Shown here: positions 1-10,243 of the stretch, in pieces | How the letters are laid out: the number at the start of each line of letters is the position of its first letter | How positions within the stretch are numbered: position 1 is the stretch's first letter | Source: an uncultured Gammaproteobacteria bacterium | GTDB lineage: Bacteria; Pseudomonadota; Gammaproteobacteria; Arenicellales; JAANXG01 | Direction: 5' to 3' | Assembly (NCBI GenBank): GCA_947258975.1 | Contig: CAMYKK010000006.1 | Location: 62,001-126,000 of the forward strand | DNA: 64,000 nt | Position numbers and translations under genes: made by a program | The notes under the pieces: model-generated | Told to the model about the DNA's origin: nothing | The model's input: the letters and a program-made list of their open reading frames with translations, nothing else | Databases searched by the model: none

Positions 1-3000
1 CGAACTCGTCCAGCCAGCCATCGCCCATCGATCGCTTGACCAACTCCACGACAATATAGTCCGGCTCCAAGCCGGTGTCATCGGCGAAACGCGCCAATCC
101 CTGCTGACAGGCTGGGCACGCCGTGAGCAGTTTCACCTGCTCACCCCGGGACCGCTGCTTACCCGTTAACTTGTTGATTCCTTTGCTCAATTCCTCTTGT
201 TTACGGAAACGAACTTGGGTCGCAATATCCGGGCGCGCGACGGCAAACGTTCCCGCTTCGCCGCAGCATCTGTCAGAAAGCAATACGGATTGACCGGTAA
301 GTCGTGACACAACGCGCACCGGATCATGAGTTTTCATCGGACTGTGACACGGATCGTGATACAAGTATTGCACGCCGCTCAATCCCGCGAGGCGGTGACC
401 TTTTTCCATGAGGTACTCATGGATATCGAGCAATCGGCATCCAGGAAAGATTTGTTCGAACTCGTAGGCCAGCAATTGATCCATGCAGGTGCCGCAGGAC
501 ACAATTACTGTTTTGATATCCAGGTAGTTGAGGGTGTTGGCGACGCGATGAAAGAGCACCCTGTTCTCGGTCGTGATTTGACTGCCTGTGATGATGTCGC
601 CGCTGGACGTTTGCGGATAACCACAGCACAGATACCCCGGAGGCAGCACGGTCTGTACGCCCGCCCGGTATAACATCGCGAGCGTGGCAAGCCCGATCTG
701 GCTGAACAGCCGTTCCGATCCGCACCCCGGAAAATAGAACACGGCCTCGGAGTCCTCGGTTACACCGGTCGGATCGCGAAGGATCGGCACGGTGTTATGG
801 TCTCCCAGCCGCAGCAGCGATCGCATCGGTTTGCGCGGTACACTCTTCGGCAACGGCCGGTTGACGAAATGTATGATTTGTTTCGAGACTCTTGGTTTAT
901 GCGTAGTCGCCGGGGGTCGTTGCTTATCAGCGTGGAGACCGGGAATACCCTGATACAAACGGTAAGCGGCCCGCTGTCCGCGAAACCCCCATTCGATCAT
1001 CAACTTGCGCATTAGGTTGATCGTCGCCGGGTCTTTGGCGTTGAGAAACGCCATAGACAGCATGGTGCCAATGCTAAAACGCCGCTTACCGCGTTCCTTC
1101 AGGATCTTACGCATATTTACGGTCACGTCCCCGAAATCGATGTCTACCGGGCACGGGTTGAGACATTTGTGACAGATCGTGCAGTGGTCCGAGACGTCGT
1201 TCATTTCGTCGAAGTGACGCAGTGACACGCCGCGACGTGTTTGTTCCTCATAAAGAAACGCCTCGATAATCAACCCGGTAGCGAGAATCTTGTTGCGCGG
1301 CGAATATTGCAGGTTCGCCCTGGGCACGTGAGTAGTACAGAGTGGTTTACACTTTCCGCAGCGCAGACAGTGTTTGATCATGTTGTTGAGCTTGCCAAGC
1401 TCGCTTTCCTCCAAGATCAGCGCCTCTTGTTGCACTAATCTCAGTGACGGCGTATAGGCGTTTCCCAAGCCCGACCCAACGAGCAACTTTCCGCGGTTGA
1501 AGCGCCCATCCGGGTCCACTTGTTGTTTGTACCTGGCGAACGCATCTACCGCTTCGGGCTCAAGATATTGCATCTTGGTGAGACCGATGCCGTGTTCACC
1601 GGAGATCACGCCACCCAGCGACTGAGCCAGGGACATGATCCGGCCGACAATGCGTTCTGCGTTGTGCAGCATCTCATAGTCGTTGGAGTTGACCGGAATG
1701 TTGGTATGCACGTTGCCATCTCCCGCATGCATGTGCAGCGCAATGAATAAGCGGCTGCTGCGGATATCGGCGTGTAGTGCATCCAATTTGTCGCGCACCA
1801 ACTGCATGTCACCGCCGCCAAAGATATCCTTGAGTGGTTTTTCCACCTCGCGGCGGTAGGAGATGCGCAGTTTCCGGCGCAGGAACAACTCGAAGAGGGT
1901 CGTGTCCTTCGGTGCATCGGCGTCGATGGCCGTGGGACGCATGTTTCGCACCTCGGCCACGGGTGAGTCCAGATGATCCAAGATGGTCTGCCAGCGTTGG
2001 CTGGCGTCGGCCAAAATGCCCAGCGCCGTTGCCCTTTTGTCAGCAAAAATGGCGCTGGTCTCATCGCTGGGCGCCAGTTCGGTTCCTGCCTGTAGCGCCC
2101 GTACGTCACCTTGCAGGCACTCGGTCACCGCGGCCGCTATGCGCAGCTTGTTTAGAATCGACTGTTCTATATTGATGCGCTCGATGCCTTCGCTGTAATC
2201 CGCAAGCTTGTCCAGCGGTATGACCACATCTTCATTGATCTTGAATGCATTGGTGTGGGCGGCGATTGCGGCGGTGCGCGCGCGATCCAGCCAGAACCGA
2301 TGCCGGGCCTCGGGACTGGTGGCAATGAAACCCTCCGCATCGCGGATGTTGGCCATGCGCACGACTTCTGAGGCCGTTTTCGCCACCACCTGCCGCTCAT
2401 CTCCGGAGATGTCTGCGATCAGTATCATCTTCGGAAATTTCCCCCGCGAGGCCTTGGGGCTGTAATCCACAGCCTTGACGTAACGGTCGTCCAGATGCTC
2501 CAGTCCGGAAAGCTCGACGCCGTCACGTCCGTCGACATACTGCTTGATCTCGACGATCGCCGGCACCGCCTGCCTTAAATCGCAGCCATAAAACTCGAGG
2601 CATACGGTATATGTGAATCGCGGCATGTCATGCAGCACGAACACTCCGGATGTGATAATTCCATCGCAGCCCTCCTTTTGTATGCCTGGCACCCCACCGA
2701 GAAACTTATCCGTAACGTCTTTCCCGAGGCCCTGTTTGCGCATCGATCGCCCGGAAAAGCGCAGTGTCTCAGGCGCCCCCACCGGCGTCCCCCCCAACTT
2801 CTTGAATTTCGTGACCCGAAATTCCACGAGATCCTGCTCATGGATTTTGCCAAGGTTGTGCCGGAGGCGTTCTACCTCGAGCCATTCGCCGCAGGGGGTG
2901 ACCATCCGCCATGACAAAAGGTTGTCGAGGGTTGTACCCCACAACACGGCCTTCTTCCCGCCGGCGTTCATGGCGATATTGCCGCCGATGGTGGAAGCGT

Positions 3001-3813
3001 CCTGGGACGTGGGATCGACCGCAAACACCTTGCCGTGTTCAGCCGCCAAGTCGGCCACCCGGCGGGTCACGACCCCGGCTTCCGCCCGTACCGCAGCCAC
3101 AGGTTGCGCCGCACCGGATACCGATACCATCTGTACTTCGCTCAGACGTTCGAGTTTTTCCGAGTTGATCACTACCGAGTCTTCGTTCAGTGGCACCGCC
3201 CCCCCCGTGTACCCTGTGCCGCCACCGCGGGGAATTATGGTCAGATCGAGTTCAATGCAGGCGCGCACAATGGCTGCTACCTCGGCTTCGTCATCGGGAT
3301 GGACGACCACCAGCGGCAACTCCACGCGCCAGTCGGTGGCGTCGGTTACATGGGACACGCGGGCCAGGCCGTTGAATTCGATGTTGTCGTCGCGCGTACA
3401 GCGGCGTAACCGCTGCCGCACTACCCGTCGTTGCTGGGTGATGCGGTCTAACCAGTCGGAGAAGTGCTGCAACGCGTCGAGCGCCGAGGCTGCCAGCGCC
3501 AGCGCATCGCTATTGCCCTGTGCCCGTGCCACGATCTGGTCGAGACGCTGATGCATCACCTGATACATCGTATGCCGGCGTTTGCGGTTGGCGATTAGAT
3601 CGTCTTGTATGAAAGGATTTCTTTTCACCACCCACATATCGCCCAGCACATCGAACAGCATGCGCGCGGAGCGCCCGGTGCGCCGCGAACCACGCAATCG
3701 ATTCAACAAGCGCCAATTGTCTTCGCCCAGAAATCGGATCACGATCTCACGATCCGAGAATGACGTGTAGTTATAGGGTATCTCGCGGATACGACCGCCG
3801 GATTGAGGGCTCA
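1..3813 (-). CDS. FAD-linked oxidase / Fe-S oxidoreductase, DUF3683 type (C-terminus cut by window edge)
   Basis: An open minus-strand frame runs from ATG at 3813 to the window edge, so about 1271 codons are visible. The N-terminus (IREIPYNYTSFSDREIVIR) fits the DUF3683 domain that precedes a GlcD/D-lactate-dehydrogenase-like FAD domain. The FAD-binding PRGGGTGYTGG is near residue 193. Two cysteine clusters, HCLRCGKCKPLC near 813 and HCTICHKCLNPCPVD near 876, look like [4Fe-4S] sites. CCG-type motifs (FPGCG, LCCGYP, RCCGEAG) follow. The family is a single-chain fusion of GlcD- and GlcF-like parts, thought to oxidise a 2-hydroxy acid and pass electrons to the respiratory chain; the substrate is not known. 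Only the last residues should be missing. It is transcribed away from its right neighbour. Confidence 0.9.
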
Positions 3814-4141
3814 TAGTGATCTTGGAATACACATTACGGCCGGGCCGCGAATCCTAAGCGGAGGGGAACTGCCAAACACCCACCGTGATCGAAGCTTGCC
3901 CGATCCGTTGATCAAAAAGTCAGGGTCATAAGATTGTTCTTGCTGATGCCACGAACATAGCATACGTAAGCATATTTTTCGTTGTCACCGGCCGATATGT
4001 TTGCCCGCCTTCATCGCAAAGTTAATAAGTAAGCAAGTAAGCACGAGCCGCCGGATGAATCCGTGCGGTGTGAATAGCACTACCATTGCGCAAACCGGGC
4101 CGCACCCTGCTATATTGAGAAAAATTTATCGCCATCCGACC
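3814..4141. other. intergenic region between divergent genes
   Basis: About 330 bases separate the DUF3683-type oxidoreductase (minus) from the membrane protein at 4142 (plus). The frame upstream of 4142 is open back to 4001, but that stretch has no protein-like character. I see no RNA gene, terminator or clear operator; it presumably holds both promoters. Confidence 0.5.
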
Positions 4142-5221
4142 ATGTTGACCGCTGTCTTCCGACTTACATTTACGCTGATTGCCGCCGCGGTGATCGGCCT
4201 GACGGTGTGGGAACTGCGCGATCGATATTTCGCTACCTCATTGGTGCTGACGGAGGCGCCAATGGAAACGGCGGAGCGACTCGCGCAACAAGGCCGTTGG
4301 GCGGAGGCCCGGTGGCTCGCTGAATTCACGCGGGATCATCCCGCGCTCGGAGACGCTGAGCGCGCAAGCCGCTTGTCGCTCGCGGCGGAGTCTCGTCTAC
4401 ACAGCGTACGGGAGCGTGCCGCGCGGTTCGTATCCGGCGCTGTCACCGGTGAGCCGGAGGACTTGTTTGGCTTGATGGGCAGCTTGTCCCTCGATCTTTT
4501 TGTCATCGGCGATATACGTGACATCGCCGTGCAAGGCTGGAAGCAGATGCATTACGGGACCGGCGATGAGATCCTGCTTGCCTTGTCCGCGACCGGTCTG
4601 GCGACCACCTTAGTGCCACACGTGGATTGGGCGCCGGCGATGCTCAAGGCACTCAAACGGAGTGGGGCATTGAGTGCGGAGCTGCTGCGAACCCTCAAGG
4701 TGATCAGCCGGCGCGCCCTGCGAAGCGGTGATTTCCGTGAACTGAGTGCAATGATCGAAGATGTCGGTGACGCCGCCTTGCGGCTTGGACCGGGCCCGTT
4801 GCGCGGTGCGATGCCCGCTGTCGAGACCGCGGCTGACTTGTCGAAATTGGTAGATGCCGCAAAGGTCAATGCGCGGGACACCTATGTGTTGACATCGCAA
4901 TTCGGAACCCTGGGACTACGGCGTTTACACGCCGGGGGGCGCAACGTTTCCGGCCTGGTTGGGTCGATAAAAATTGGCGCCCGCGGCGTCAAGGCAGCCA
5001 GAAAAATGACCGGTACGATGAGTCCGGCTTGGTTGCTGCTGTTGCTCGGTGTCGCGATATCAACGCTATGGTGGAGCCTGCGCCCACGGCGGGTGCGGCG
5101 CGCGCGGCAAGTTCCAAGACATCAGCGGATCGAACCGTTTCTGAGTGCGGCAGCAGAACCGCAAATGACCCATGCCACAGACCCCGCGCTTGCTCCCGTG
5201 CTGCCGCCGTTGATCCGATAG
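4142..5221 (+). CDS. hypothetical protein with N- and C-terminal membrane segments
   Basis: I chose ATG at 4142 (about 359 residues) because a hydrophobic segment (FRLTFTLIAAAVIGLTVW) starts immediately after it. The frame is open a further 47 codons upstream without a better start. Between the N-terminal segment and a second one near the C-terminus (WLLLLLGVAISTLWW, followed by an Arg-rich tail) lies a roughly 300-residue helical, alanine- and leucine-rich region, probably periplasmic. There is no recognisable catalytic motif or family. It stands alone, with pcm 60 bases downstream on the same strand. Function unknown. Confidence 0.65.
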   Translation: MLTAVFRLTFTLIAAAVIGLTVWELRDRYFATSLVLTEAPMETAERLAQQGRWAEARWLAEFTRDHPALGDAERASRLSLAAESRLHSVRERAARFVSGAVTGEPEDLFGLMGSLSLDLFVIGDIRDIAVQGWKQMHYGTGDEILLALSATGLATTLVPHVDWAPAMLKALKRSGALSAELLRTLKVISRRALRSGDFRELSAMIEDVGDAALRLGPGPLRGAMPAVETAADLSKLVDAAKVNARDTYVLTSQFGTLGLRRLHAGGRNVSGLVGSIKIGARGVKAARKMTGTMSPAWLLLLLGVAISTLWWSLRPRRVRRARQVPRHQRIEPFLSAAAEPQMTHATDPALAPVLPPLIR

Positions 5222-5284
5222 CCGCGCATGGTAGTGGTAAAACCAATGCCGCCGCCGATTCCTGGTTGACTTGACTTCCTCGGC

Positions 5285-6016
5285 TTGACATCAGACACCA
5301 GAAAGCAGAACCTGAATGGTACTGCGGATGATCGGTGTCTACCCATGGGACAGACCGCGTTTACCGAACTTCGACAATTGATGCTGAAAGTCATCGCCGC
5401 CCATGCCCAGGTATCCAGCGAATTGACGGGCCGCCCGGTGCTGAATCCACGGGTGGTGGAAGTCATGGGAGAAGTCCCACGTCATGAGTTCGTTCCTCGA
5501 GAGTACCAGGCCTACGCGTATGAGGACGGTCCGCTGCCGATTGGTCATGACAAAACCATCTCGCAGCCTTTTATCGTGGCGCTGATGGTGGATCTGCTGG
5601 ATTTGAATGAAAAGGATTCCGTATTGGAGGTCGGGACCGGTCTTGGCTATCAGGCCGCAGTAATGAGCCGCTTGGCGTCCAAGGTATACACCATGGACAT
5701 CATGGAGGATTTGGCAACGGATGCTGAGGATCGGCTGAAAGATCTTGCCGCTTATGACAACGTGGAAGTGCGAATCGGCAACGGCTATTACGGCTGGTCA
5801 GAGCATGCTCCCTTTGACAAAATCATTGTTGCCGCTGCTCCGCAACACGTCCCTTCACCCCTGATGGAACAGTTGAAGCCGGGTGGCCGCATGGTACTGC
5901 CGCTGGGCGCCCTCGAGGATCAACAATTGATTGTCATACAAAAGGACCGCGTCGGAGGAACGGAAACCCGTCAACTATTACCGGTCCGTTTCGCGCAAAT
6001 GGTCATCGCGCATTGA
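5285..6016 (+). CDS. pcm: protein-L-isoaspartate O-methyltransferase
   Basis: This is a class I SAM-dependent methyltransferase that methylates isoaspartyl residues in damaged proteins so that they can be repaired, a cytosolic reaction. The family signature is clear: RHEFVP, then GHDKTISQP, the SAM-binding motif EVGTGLGYQAAVMSRL and the C-terminal LKPGGRMVLPLG. The open frame begins at a TTG (5285). An ATG at 5345 gives about 223 residues, nearer the usual length, and may be the true start. The gene converges on tonB, with only four bases between the stops. Confidence 0.9.
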   Translation: MTSDTRKQNLNGTADDRCLPMGQTAFTELRQLMLKVIAAHAQVSSELTGRPVLNPRVVEVMGEVPRHEFVPREYQAYAYEDGPLPIGHDKTISQPFIVALMVDLLDLNEKDSVLEVGTGLGYQAAVMSRLASKVYTMDIMEDLATDAEDRLKDLAAYDNVEVRIGNGYYGWSEHAPFDKIIVAAAPQHVPSPLMEQLKPGGRMVLPLGALEDQQLIVIQKDRVGGTETRQLLPVRFAQMVIAH

Positions 6017-6020
6017 ACGT

Positions 6021-7112
6021 TTACTTCAGATATATGGGTGGTATCTCGCGTTGCCGCTCGTAATCCTTGATATAGAAGACAATCGGAACGCGCAGTTCTA
6101 ATTCATTGCCGACGATCTCTGGCGGCATGGCGGGAAAGGGATCCGCCCGCTTCACCATATGCACCGCCTCTCCATCCAATAACTTATGCCCGGAACTGCG
6201 CTCTAATGTGGACGTGATTACCTTACCGTCACGTCCAATGGTGAAAAGGACGACCACCGTCCCTTGGTGTCCCTCTAACCACGCATCCCGCGGATATCGC
6301 ATGTTTCGTTGTAACCATCCCTTGAGTACGCCCGCGTACTGCGCAGTGACGCCACGCACCAGCCGTTGTTGCACCGGTGAGATCGATGTCGGCGCAGCAC
6401 GCGCGACCACATCTTCCGCAGGCATCAACGGCTGGGCTTCCTCAGCGCGCCGTTCGGGAACGCTTTTCGTCTCCAGGGGAATCGCCGGCGTGAGTTCGTC
6501 GAATTCGGTCTGCGGTGATGGGATGGGCTCTGGCGACGCGACGTCGATGCCCGGTATGACATTGGGATGAATCGCATCTAACTGTAGTGATGTCACGGCT
6601 GCGGGTGGCTCGGCGGTGGATACGTCACTCACAATCCGTCGCGCTTCGTAGATAATCTGGTTCTTGCCGCTCGCTGCACCTACGACTTGAGGGTCAGGTG
6701 GCGACGCCTCCGCCTGGATGTCCGGGTTGGTAACAGTATTGACCGGGGGTTCCTCCAACAGCAACGCTGGCGCGCTCAATGTGTCCGATGCCGTACTGGT
6801 GAGTGTGTTGGTTGGTTCTGGCCGCGACGCCTGTGGCGCCGGTTTGGCGGGCCGGATGATCGCAGTGTCGATCGTGTCGCGCTGCTGAGCGAACTCGCCT
6901 TTAATATCGTTTACCGCTTCCGCCGGCTGTGGCACTGGGGTGGCGTGCTCGCGTTGTTGTGTCAGCTTATCCTCCAGTGCAATGACGATGCCGGTGCTCA
7001 CCCGTGGTGGCTCGATTCGTGCCGTCGGTTGGCTCAACCACAGCAGCCCGGCAACATGCGTGGCGGTGGCCGCGGTGATCGCCGCCCACCAATGTGATGT
7101 ACGAATGACCAT
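6021..7112 (-). CDS. tonB: TonB-family energy transducer
   Basis: TonB links the inner-membrane ExbB/ExbD proton motor to outer-membrane receptors. The 363-residue protein has an N-terminal membrane segment (HWWAAITAATATHVAGLLWL), a long Pro/Glu-rich spacer (roughly 30-250) and a C-terminal TonB domain with YPRDAWLEGHQGTVVV and VPIVFYIKDY. Its ATG overlaps the stop of the upstream exbD by one base (TGATG), so the two are translationally coupled. It is the last gene of the secreted protein-exbB-exbD-exbD-tonB run. No TonB-dependent receptor lies beside it; the only related receptor sequence in the window is the broken one near 20.3 kb. Confidence 0.88.
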   Translation of the reverse strand: MVIRTSHWWAAITAATATHVAGLLWLSQPTARIEPPRVSTGIVIALEDKLTQQREHATPVPQPAEAVNDIKGEFAQQRDTIDTAIIRPAKPAPQASRPEPTNTLTSTASDTLSAPALLLEEPPVNTVTNPDIQAEASPPDPQVVGAASGKNQIIYEARRIVSDVSTAEPPAAVTSLQLDAIHPNVIPGIDVASPEPIPSPQTEFDELTPAIPLETKSVPERRAEEAQPLMPAEDVVARAAPTSISPVQQRLVRGVTAQYAGVLKGWLQRNMRYPRDAWLEGHQGTVVVLFTIGRDGKVITSTLERSSGHKLLDGEAVHMVKRADPFPAMPPEIVGNELELRVPIVFYIKDYERQREIPPIYLK

Positions 7113-7522
7113 CAGGGTTCGGATAGTTCGGTCAACAAAAGCAACCGCTTCACGCCCGCTTCCTTCAGGTGCTCCATGAGCCGAATCAGTTCCACAGCGT
7201 CGAGTCCGGCGTCAGCTTTTATTCTCACCCTAATCGCCGGTTTTTCATCAAGTAGTTTCGACACCGCGCTCAGCAGCAGGTCTTGATCCATTTCGTCATC
7301 ATTGAGTGCCAAGCGGCCATCGTTGGAGATCAGGATCAGTATATCGCTACGGGCCTCAATCTGGCCCCCGCTTGCGGAGGCCGGCGGTTGTATATCCAGC
7401 ACTTCCGGTGATGTGATTCTTCCCAATAACATGAAGAAGATGAGCAGCAGAAATACAATATTGACCAAGGGAACAATACTCGGTTCTTTGTAGCCTTGGT
7501 CGCTTACGCCACGCAGTTTCAT
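7112..7522 (-). CDS. exbD: ExbD/TolR-family biopolymer transport protein (first copy)
   Basis: This 136-residue protein is a proton-channel partner of ExbB. It has a short cytoplasmic N-terminus, one membrane helix (SIVPLVNIVFLLLIFFML) carrying the family's polar position as Asn in LVNIVF where most ExbD proteins have Asp, and a periplasmic ExbD domain ending in VKRLLLLTE. A second ExbD (7531-7956) keeps the usual LVDVVF. The pair may therefore form a hetero-oligomer with only one protonatable subunit. It is nine bases downstream of the second ExbD and overlaps tonB. Confidence 0.88.
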   Translation of the reverse strand: MKLRGVSDQGYKEPSIVPLVNIVFLLLIFFMLLGRITSPEVLDIQPPASASGGQIEARSDILILISNDGRLALNDDEMDQDLLLSAVSKLLDEKPAIRVRIKADAGLDAVELIRLMEHLKEAGVKRLLLLTELSEP

Positions 7523-7530
7523 GTCCGTCC

Positions 7531-7956
7531 CTATTTGCGTATCAGCGAAATGTCTTGTACGCCGGTCGCGTAAAGTGCATCGAGAACCATGACGACCTGC
7601 TGTAACGCCACGCCTGTGTCCGGTTGGACCAAAAACTGACGCTCACCAACGGTCTGTATGAATTGCGCCGCGCGTGCCTGGAGCTGGTTGACCGTAATCG
7701 GTTCTCCATTCAAGTCCAAACCTCCGTTACGCTTCACACGCAGCAGAACTGTTTTTGAATTGGTCGTCGGAGCGCCGATCGCGGGAGTGGTTAAACCAAC
7801 AGCGCGTTGATCTGAAAAACTGGAGGCGAGCATAAAAAACACCAGCAGGATAAATACGACATCGACCAGCGGCGTTAAACTGATAAGAGGCCGGCGTCGC
7901 CGAATGCTGTTATTCGACGTTTTGCTTAGTATCTGCGTGTAGGTTTGGGATTCCAT
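7531..7956 (-). CDS. exbD: ExbD/TolR-family biopolymer transport protein (second copy)
   Basis: The frame is open upstream to 8085, but ATG at 7956 starts the conserved protein: a short basic region, then one membrane helix (LISLTPLVDVVFILLVFFML) with the proton-carrying Asp in LVDVVF, then a periplasmic domain. It has 141 residues. It overlaps the 3' end of exbB by 47 bases in another frame, which suggests coupled translation. With the first ExbD, ExbB and TonB it forms an energiser with two ExbD subunits. Confidence 0.88.
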   Translation of the reverse strand: MESQTYTQILSKTSNNSIRRRRPLISLTPLVDVVFILLVFFMLASSFSDQRAVGLTTPAIGAPTTNSKTVLLRVKRNGGLDLNGEPITVNQLQARAAQFIQTVGERQFLVQPDTGVALQQVVMVLDALYATGVQDISLIRK

Positions 7957-8602
7957 GGGTCCAGGGTTGTTGCTGAATTGCCGCGGTGAACACCTGAGTC
8001 GCCGCACTCTCCATTGTATGCGCGGTTTTTTGCACGATGCGTTCCAGCCAATTGAGCACCGCCAGCACCGGTATCGCAATCGCAAGCCCGGCAGCGGTGG
8101 TCAGTAATGCCTCCCATATCCCCCCCGACAAAATAGAGGCATTAATGCGGTTTCCCGCCTGCTCGAGTTGTTGAAAGGCATCAATCATTCCGAGCACCGT
8201 GCCTAACAGTCCAAGCAAAGGACTCAACGCCGCGATAACCTCCAAGCCCCGCAAATATGAACGAAGTTGTTCCAGATATTCGCTCGCAACCCGGTCTACC
8301 TCTTCACGTATCAGGTGTTCATTCAAATCTCGCCGTTGTCTTCCTTCGATAGCGATTTCGAGCACTCTGGCTACCGGGCTTCGATGCCTGCTCAATACGT
8401 GTAACGCGTCTTGGATTCTGCCGGAACGATAGTGGTCCAATACAAGCGTAACAAACCTCTGGTCTCTGACACGAAGCATCGCGAACTGCAGCAACTTGAT
8501 CAATATGATGGCCAGGGCGATGGTAGAAAGGACAAACAAGATCACCAAGACTGGTCCGCCCAGTCTTAGTGCGTCGATCGCCTTGGTGAAAAGTTCCTCC
8601 AT
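7910..8602 (-). CDS. exbB: MotA/TolQ/ExbB-family proton channel protein
   Basis: This 230-residue inner-membrane protein has an N-terminal helix (LRLGGPVLVILFVLSTIALAI) and a two-helix block near residues 115-190 (LEVIAALSPLLGLLGTVLGM and a segment with LLTTAAGLAIAIPVLAV), the classical ExbB/TolQ proton-channel signature. It assembles with the two ExbD proteins downstream. The ATG at 8602 is preceded on the coding strand by an A-rich leader without a strong Shine-Dalgarno match. Confidence 0.92.
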   Translation of the reverse strand: MEELFTKAIDALRLGGPVLVILFVLSTIALAIILIKLLQFAMLRVRDQRFVTLVLDHYRSGRIQDALHVLSRHRSPVARVLEIAIEGRQRRDLNEHLIREEVDRVASEYLEQLRSYLRGLEVIAALSPLLGLLGTVLGMIDAFQQLEQAGNRINASILSGGIWEALLTTAAGLAIAIPVLAVLNWLERIVQKTAHTMESAATQVFTAAIQQQPWTHGIPNLHADTKQNVE

Positions 8603-8661
8603 TTGTTAGTTCTCAATAGGACATCAAAGGAAACAGGCGCGTGCCCGCGGTTCAACCCCGT

Positions 8662-9144
8662 TCACTTGAATAGGGGGACTGTGTTCTTCGAACTCGTAAC
8701 CACCATGTCAATACAACCCTCCTTGTTGTCACCGGCCAGATCCTGGCAGTTGATGACATCATTCAATAATATCCGCCCGATGGACTCGCATTTCAGACCG
8801 CTAATCTCGAACAATTTTACACTGGTCTTGTCTTTCGGTAGTGGACCGCCTTCGATTGCCAACCGTTTGGTAATTACGCCGTCTAGTCCAAACATGACAA
8901 GATCCAATTTCAACGAGCGGAATGCGCTCCCGGCCTTATTTTCGAATAACAAGTAGGCCCGGCACGCACCATCCGCTTCCTCCAGTTTGTTGAGCTCTAT
9001 CGTGAGCCCATCCGCGCTCGCGGCCGGTCCTGTCAACCAGGCCGTGGCTAGGACCAGCGAATAAGCGGTTGATTTGCTCCACCAGCGGCATGTCGTTGCT
9101 CCTCGTTTCGATACGAAATGTTCATCGATAATTGTCATTGACAT
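8662..9144 (-). CDS. secreted protein of unknown function at the head of the exbBD-tonB run
   Basis: The 160-residue product has a long basic N-region, then a hydrophobic stretch and a plausible signal-peptidase site (TAWLTGPAASA then DG). The mature part is a small beta-rich domain with four cysteines (GACRAYLLFENK, LKCESI, INCQDL, EGCIDM). It ends 59 bases upstream of exbB on the same strand, so it is probably co-transcribed. A similar short secreted gene is, from memory, often found next to ExbBD-TonB loci. The start is uncertain: ATG at 9138 is also possible. Function unknown. Confidence 0.7.
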   Translation of the reverse strand: MSMTIIDEHFVSKRGATTCRWWSKSTAYSLVLATAWLTGPAASADGLTIELNKLEEADGACRAYLLFENKAGSAFRSLKLDLVMFGLDGVITKRLAIEGGPLPKDKTSVKLFEISGLKCESIGRILLNDVINCQDLAGDNKEGCIDMVVTSSKNTVPLFK

Positions 9145-9690
9145 ACGGCCCTCAAATCCACTGCGATTCCCATCAAGCGGTTATTATACCCATCAAACGC
9201 AAATACTCCCGTGGTTTCTCGGCCGATACTCGGTGACCCCGAGACGCTGCCGGCAAATCTTCTTGCACGCGTTCAACAACGCGTCAGGGTACCGGGGCGA
9301 GTAGTGCGGAAATAGAGGTTTGGTACGGAGATATCGAGCGCCAAACCATACAGTTTATATGGAACCTTTGAAAAAATATCGACCTTGTTCCATACACCAC
9401 ACTGTTATCGCACGCGCAGCGCACCCCGTGAACGATTTGTGGGGATGGGTGCGGTCGTTGCGCAACCAACCGCAGCGCATTGCGTAAGGACGGGTCCGCC
9501 GCTGTCCGTTAACCTGGCGAATGCCGCCCGCGTTCAGTCGGTTTACCGGGTCGTCGGTCCCGCACCGCTGCGTTGAACCTGCTGAGGATTTGGCGAACTC
9601 GCCATTACGATGTAATTCAAGCTAAAGACGTATATATTTCCAGCCCAATTCCGCGCTGGCGGCCGTCACCATGCTACCTGGAGCGTGCGC
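9145..9690. other. long gene-poor stretch
   Basis: About 545 bases between the divergent secreted-protein gene and the DM13 gene. Short open frames exist, but none has codon use or a ribosome site that supports it. No tRNA, hairpin terminator or mobile-element end was recognised. It may contain a decayed gene, but I cannot name one. Confidence 0.4.
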
Positions 9691-10179
9691 ATGAAGAAAA
9701 TCATCATTTCCTTTTTGTTGGGTGGTGTTCTCGGTGGTCTTGCCGGGTTCGTAGTTGGCATCTTCGTGTATCCGTACATATTTCTTACGGATATCGTGGC
9801 GGATGAGAAAATCGGGAACATCGAGAGTAAACAAGTGCTGGCAAGCGGAGAATTTATTCATGCCAACCCGTCCGATCCGATTCATTATGGAAGCGGCAAG
9901 ATCTCGGTATACAAGGATGTTGTCCACCTAGAGCCAGATTTTGCAGTGGGTCCGGGGCCCGCCTTTCACGTCTACCTGGTCCCGGGCGATGGGGATATCA
10001 CCCCCGACACCGATGTCGCTGCGACGATGTTTGTTGACCTTGGACGCTTACGCGCGTTCAGGGGAAGTCAGGTCTACCCGATTCCCGAGGGAGTGGACAT
10101 CGCGAAATACGGCAGCATTGTGGTCTGGTGTAGACATTTTGGCGTGTTGATTTCACCGGCCAAGCTCGTTTATCGGTGA
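9691..10179 (+). CDS. DM13-domain protein, membrane-anchored
   Basis: The ATG at 9691 is preceded by GGAG seven bases upstream; a GTG at 9685 is also in frame. The protein starts with a basic n-region and a glycine-rich membrane anchor (IIISFLLGGVLGGLAGFVVG). The rest matches the DM13 domain: GSGKISVYKD, the FHVYLVPG block, and the conserved single cysteine in IVVWCRHFGVLISPA. DM13 domains are related to DOMON-type folds and have been proposed to act in redox or electron transfer at the cell surface; this is not proven. No obvious operon partner. Confidence 0.8.
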   Translation: MKKIIISFLLGGVLGGLAGFVVGIFVYPYIFLTDIVADEKIGNIESKQVLASGEFIHANPSDPIHYGSGKISVYKDVVHLEPDFAVGPGPAFHVYLVPGDGDITPDTDVAATMFVDLGRLRAFRGSQVYPIPEGVDIAKYGSIVVWCRHFGVLISPAKLVYR

Positions 10180-10243
10180 GTGCACAAAGTCCCAAGTTGA
10201 TTGGTTCCAGCATCAGTTCACACAGACGAGTTTCGTCCTTGCT

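Noticed and set aside
2613-3551. 312-codon open frame on the plus strand
   Set aside because: It is antisense to the DUF3683-type gene, is Ser/Arg/Thr-rich low-complexity and has no family likeness; the minus strand encodes clear FAD and DUF3683 motifs.
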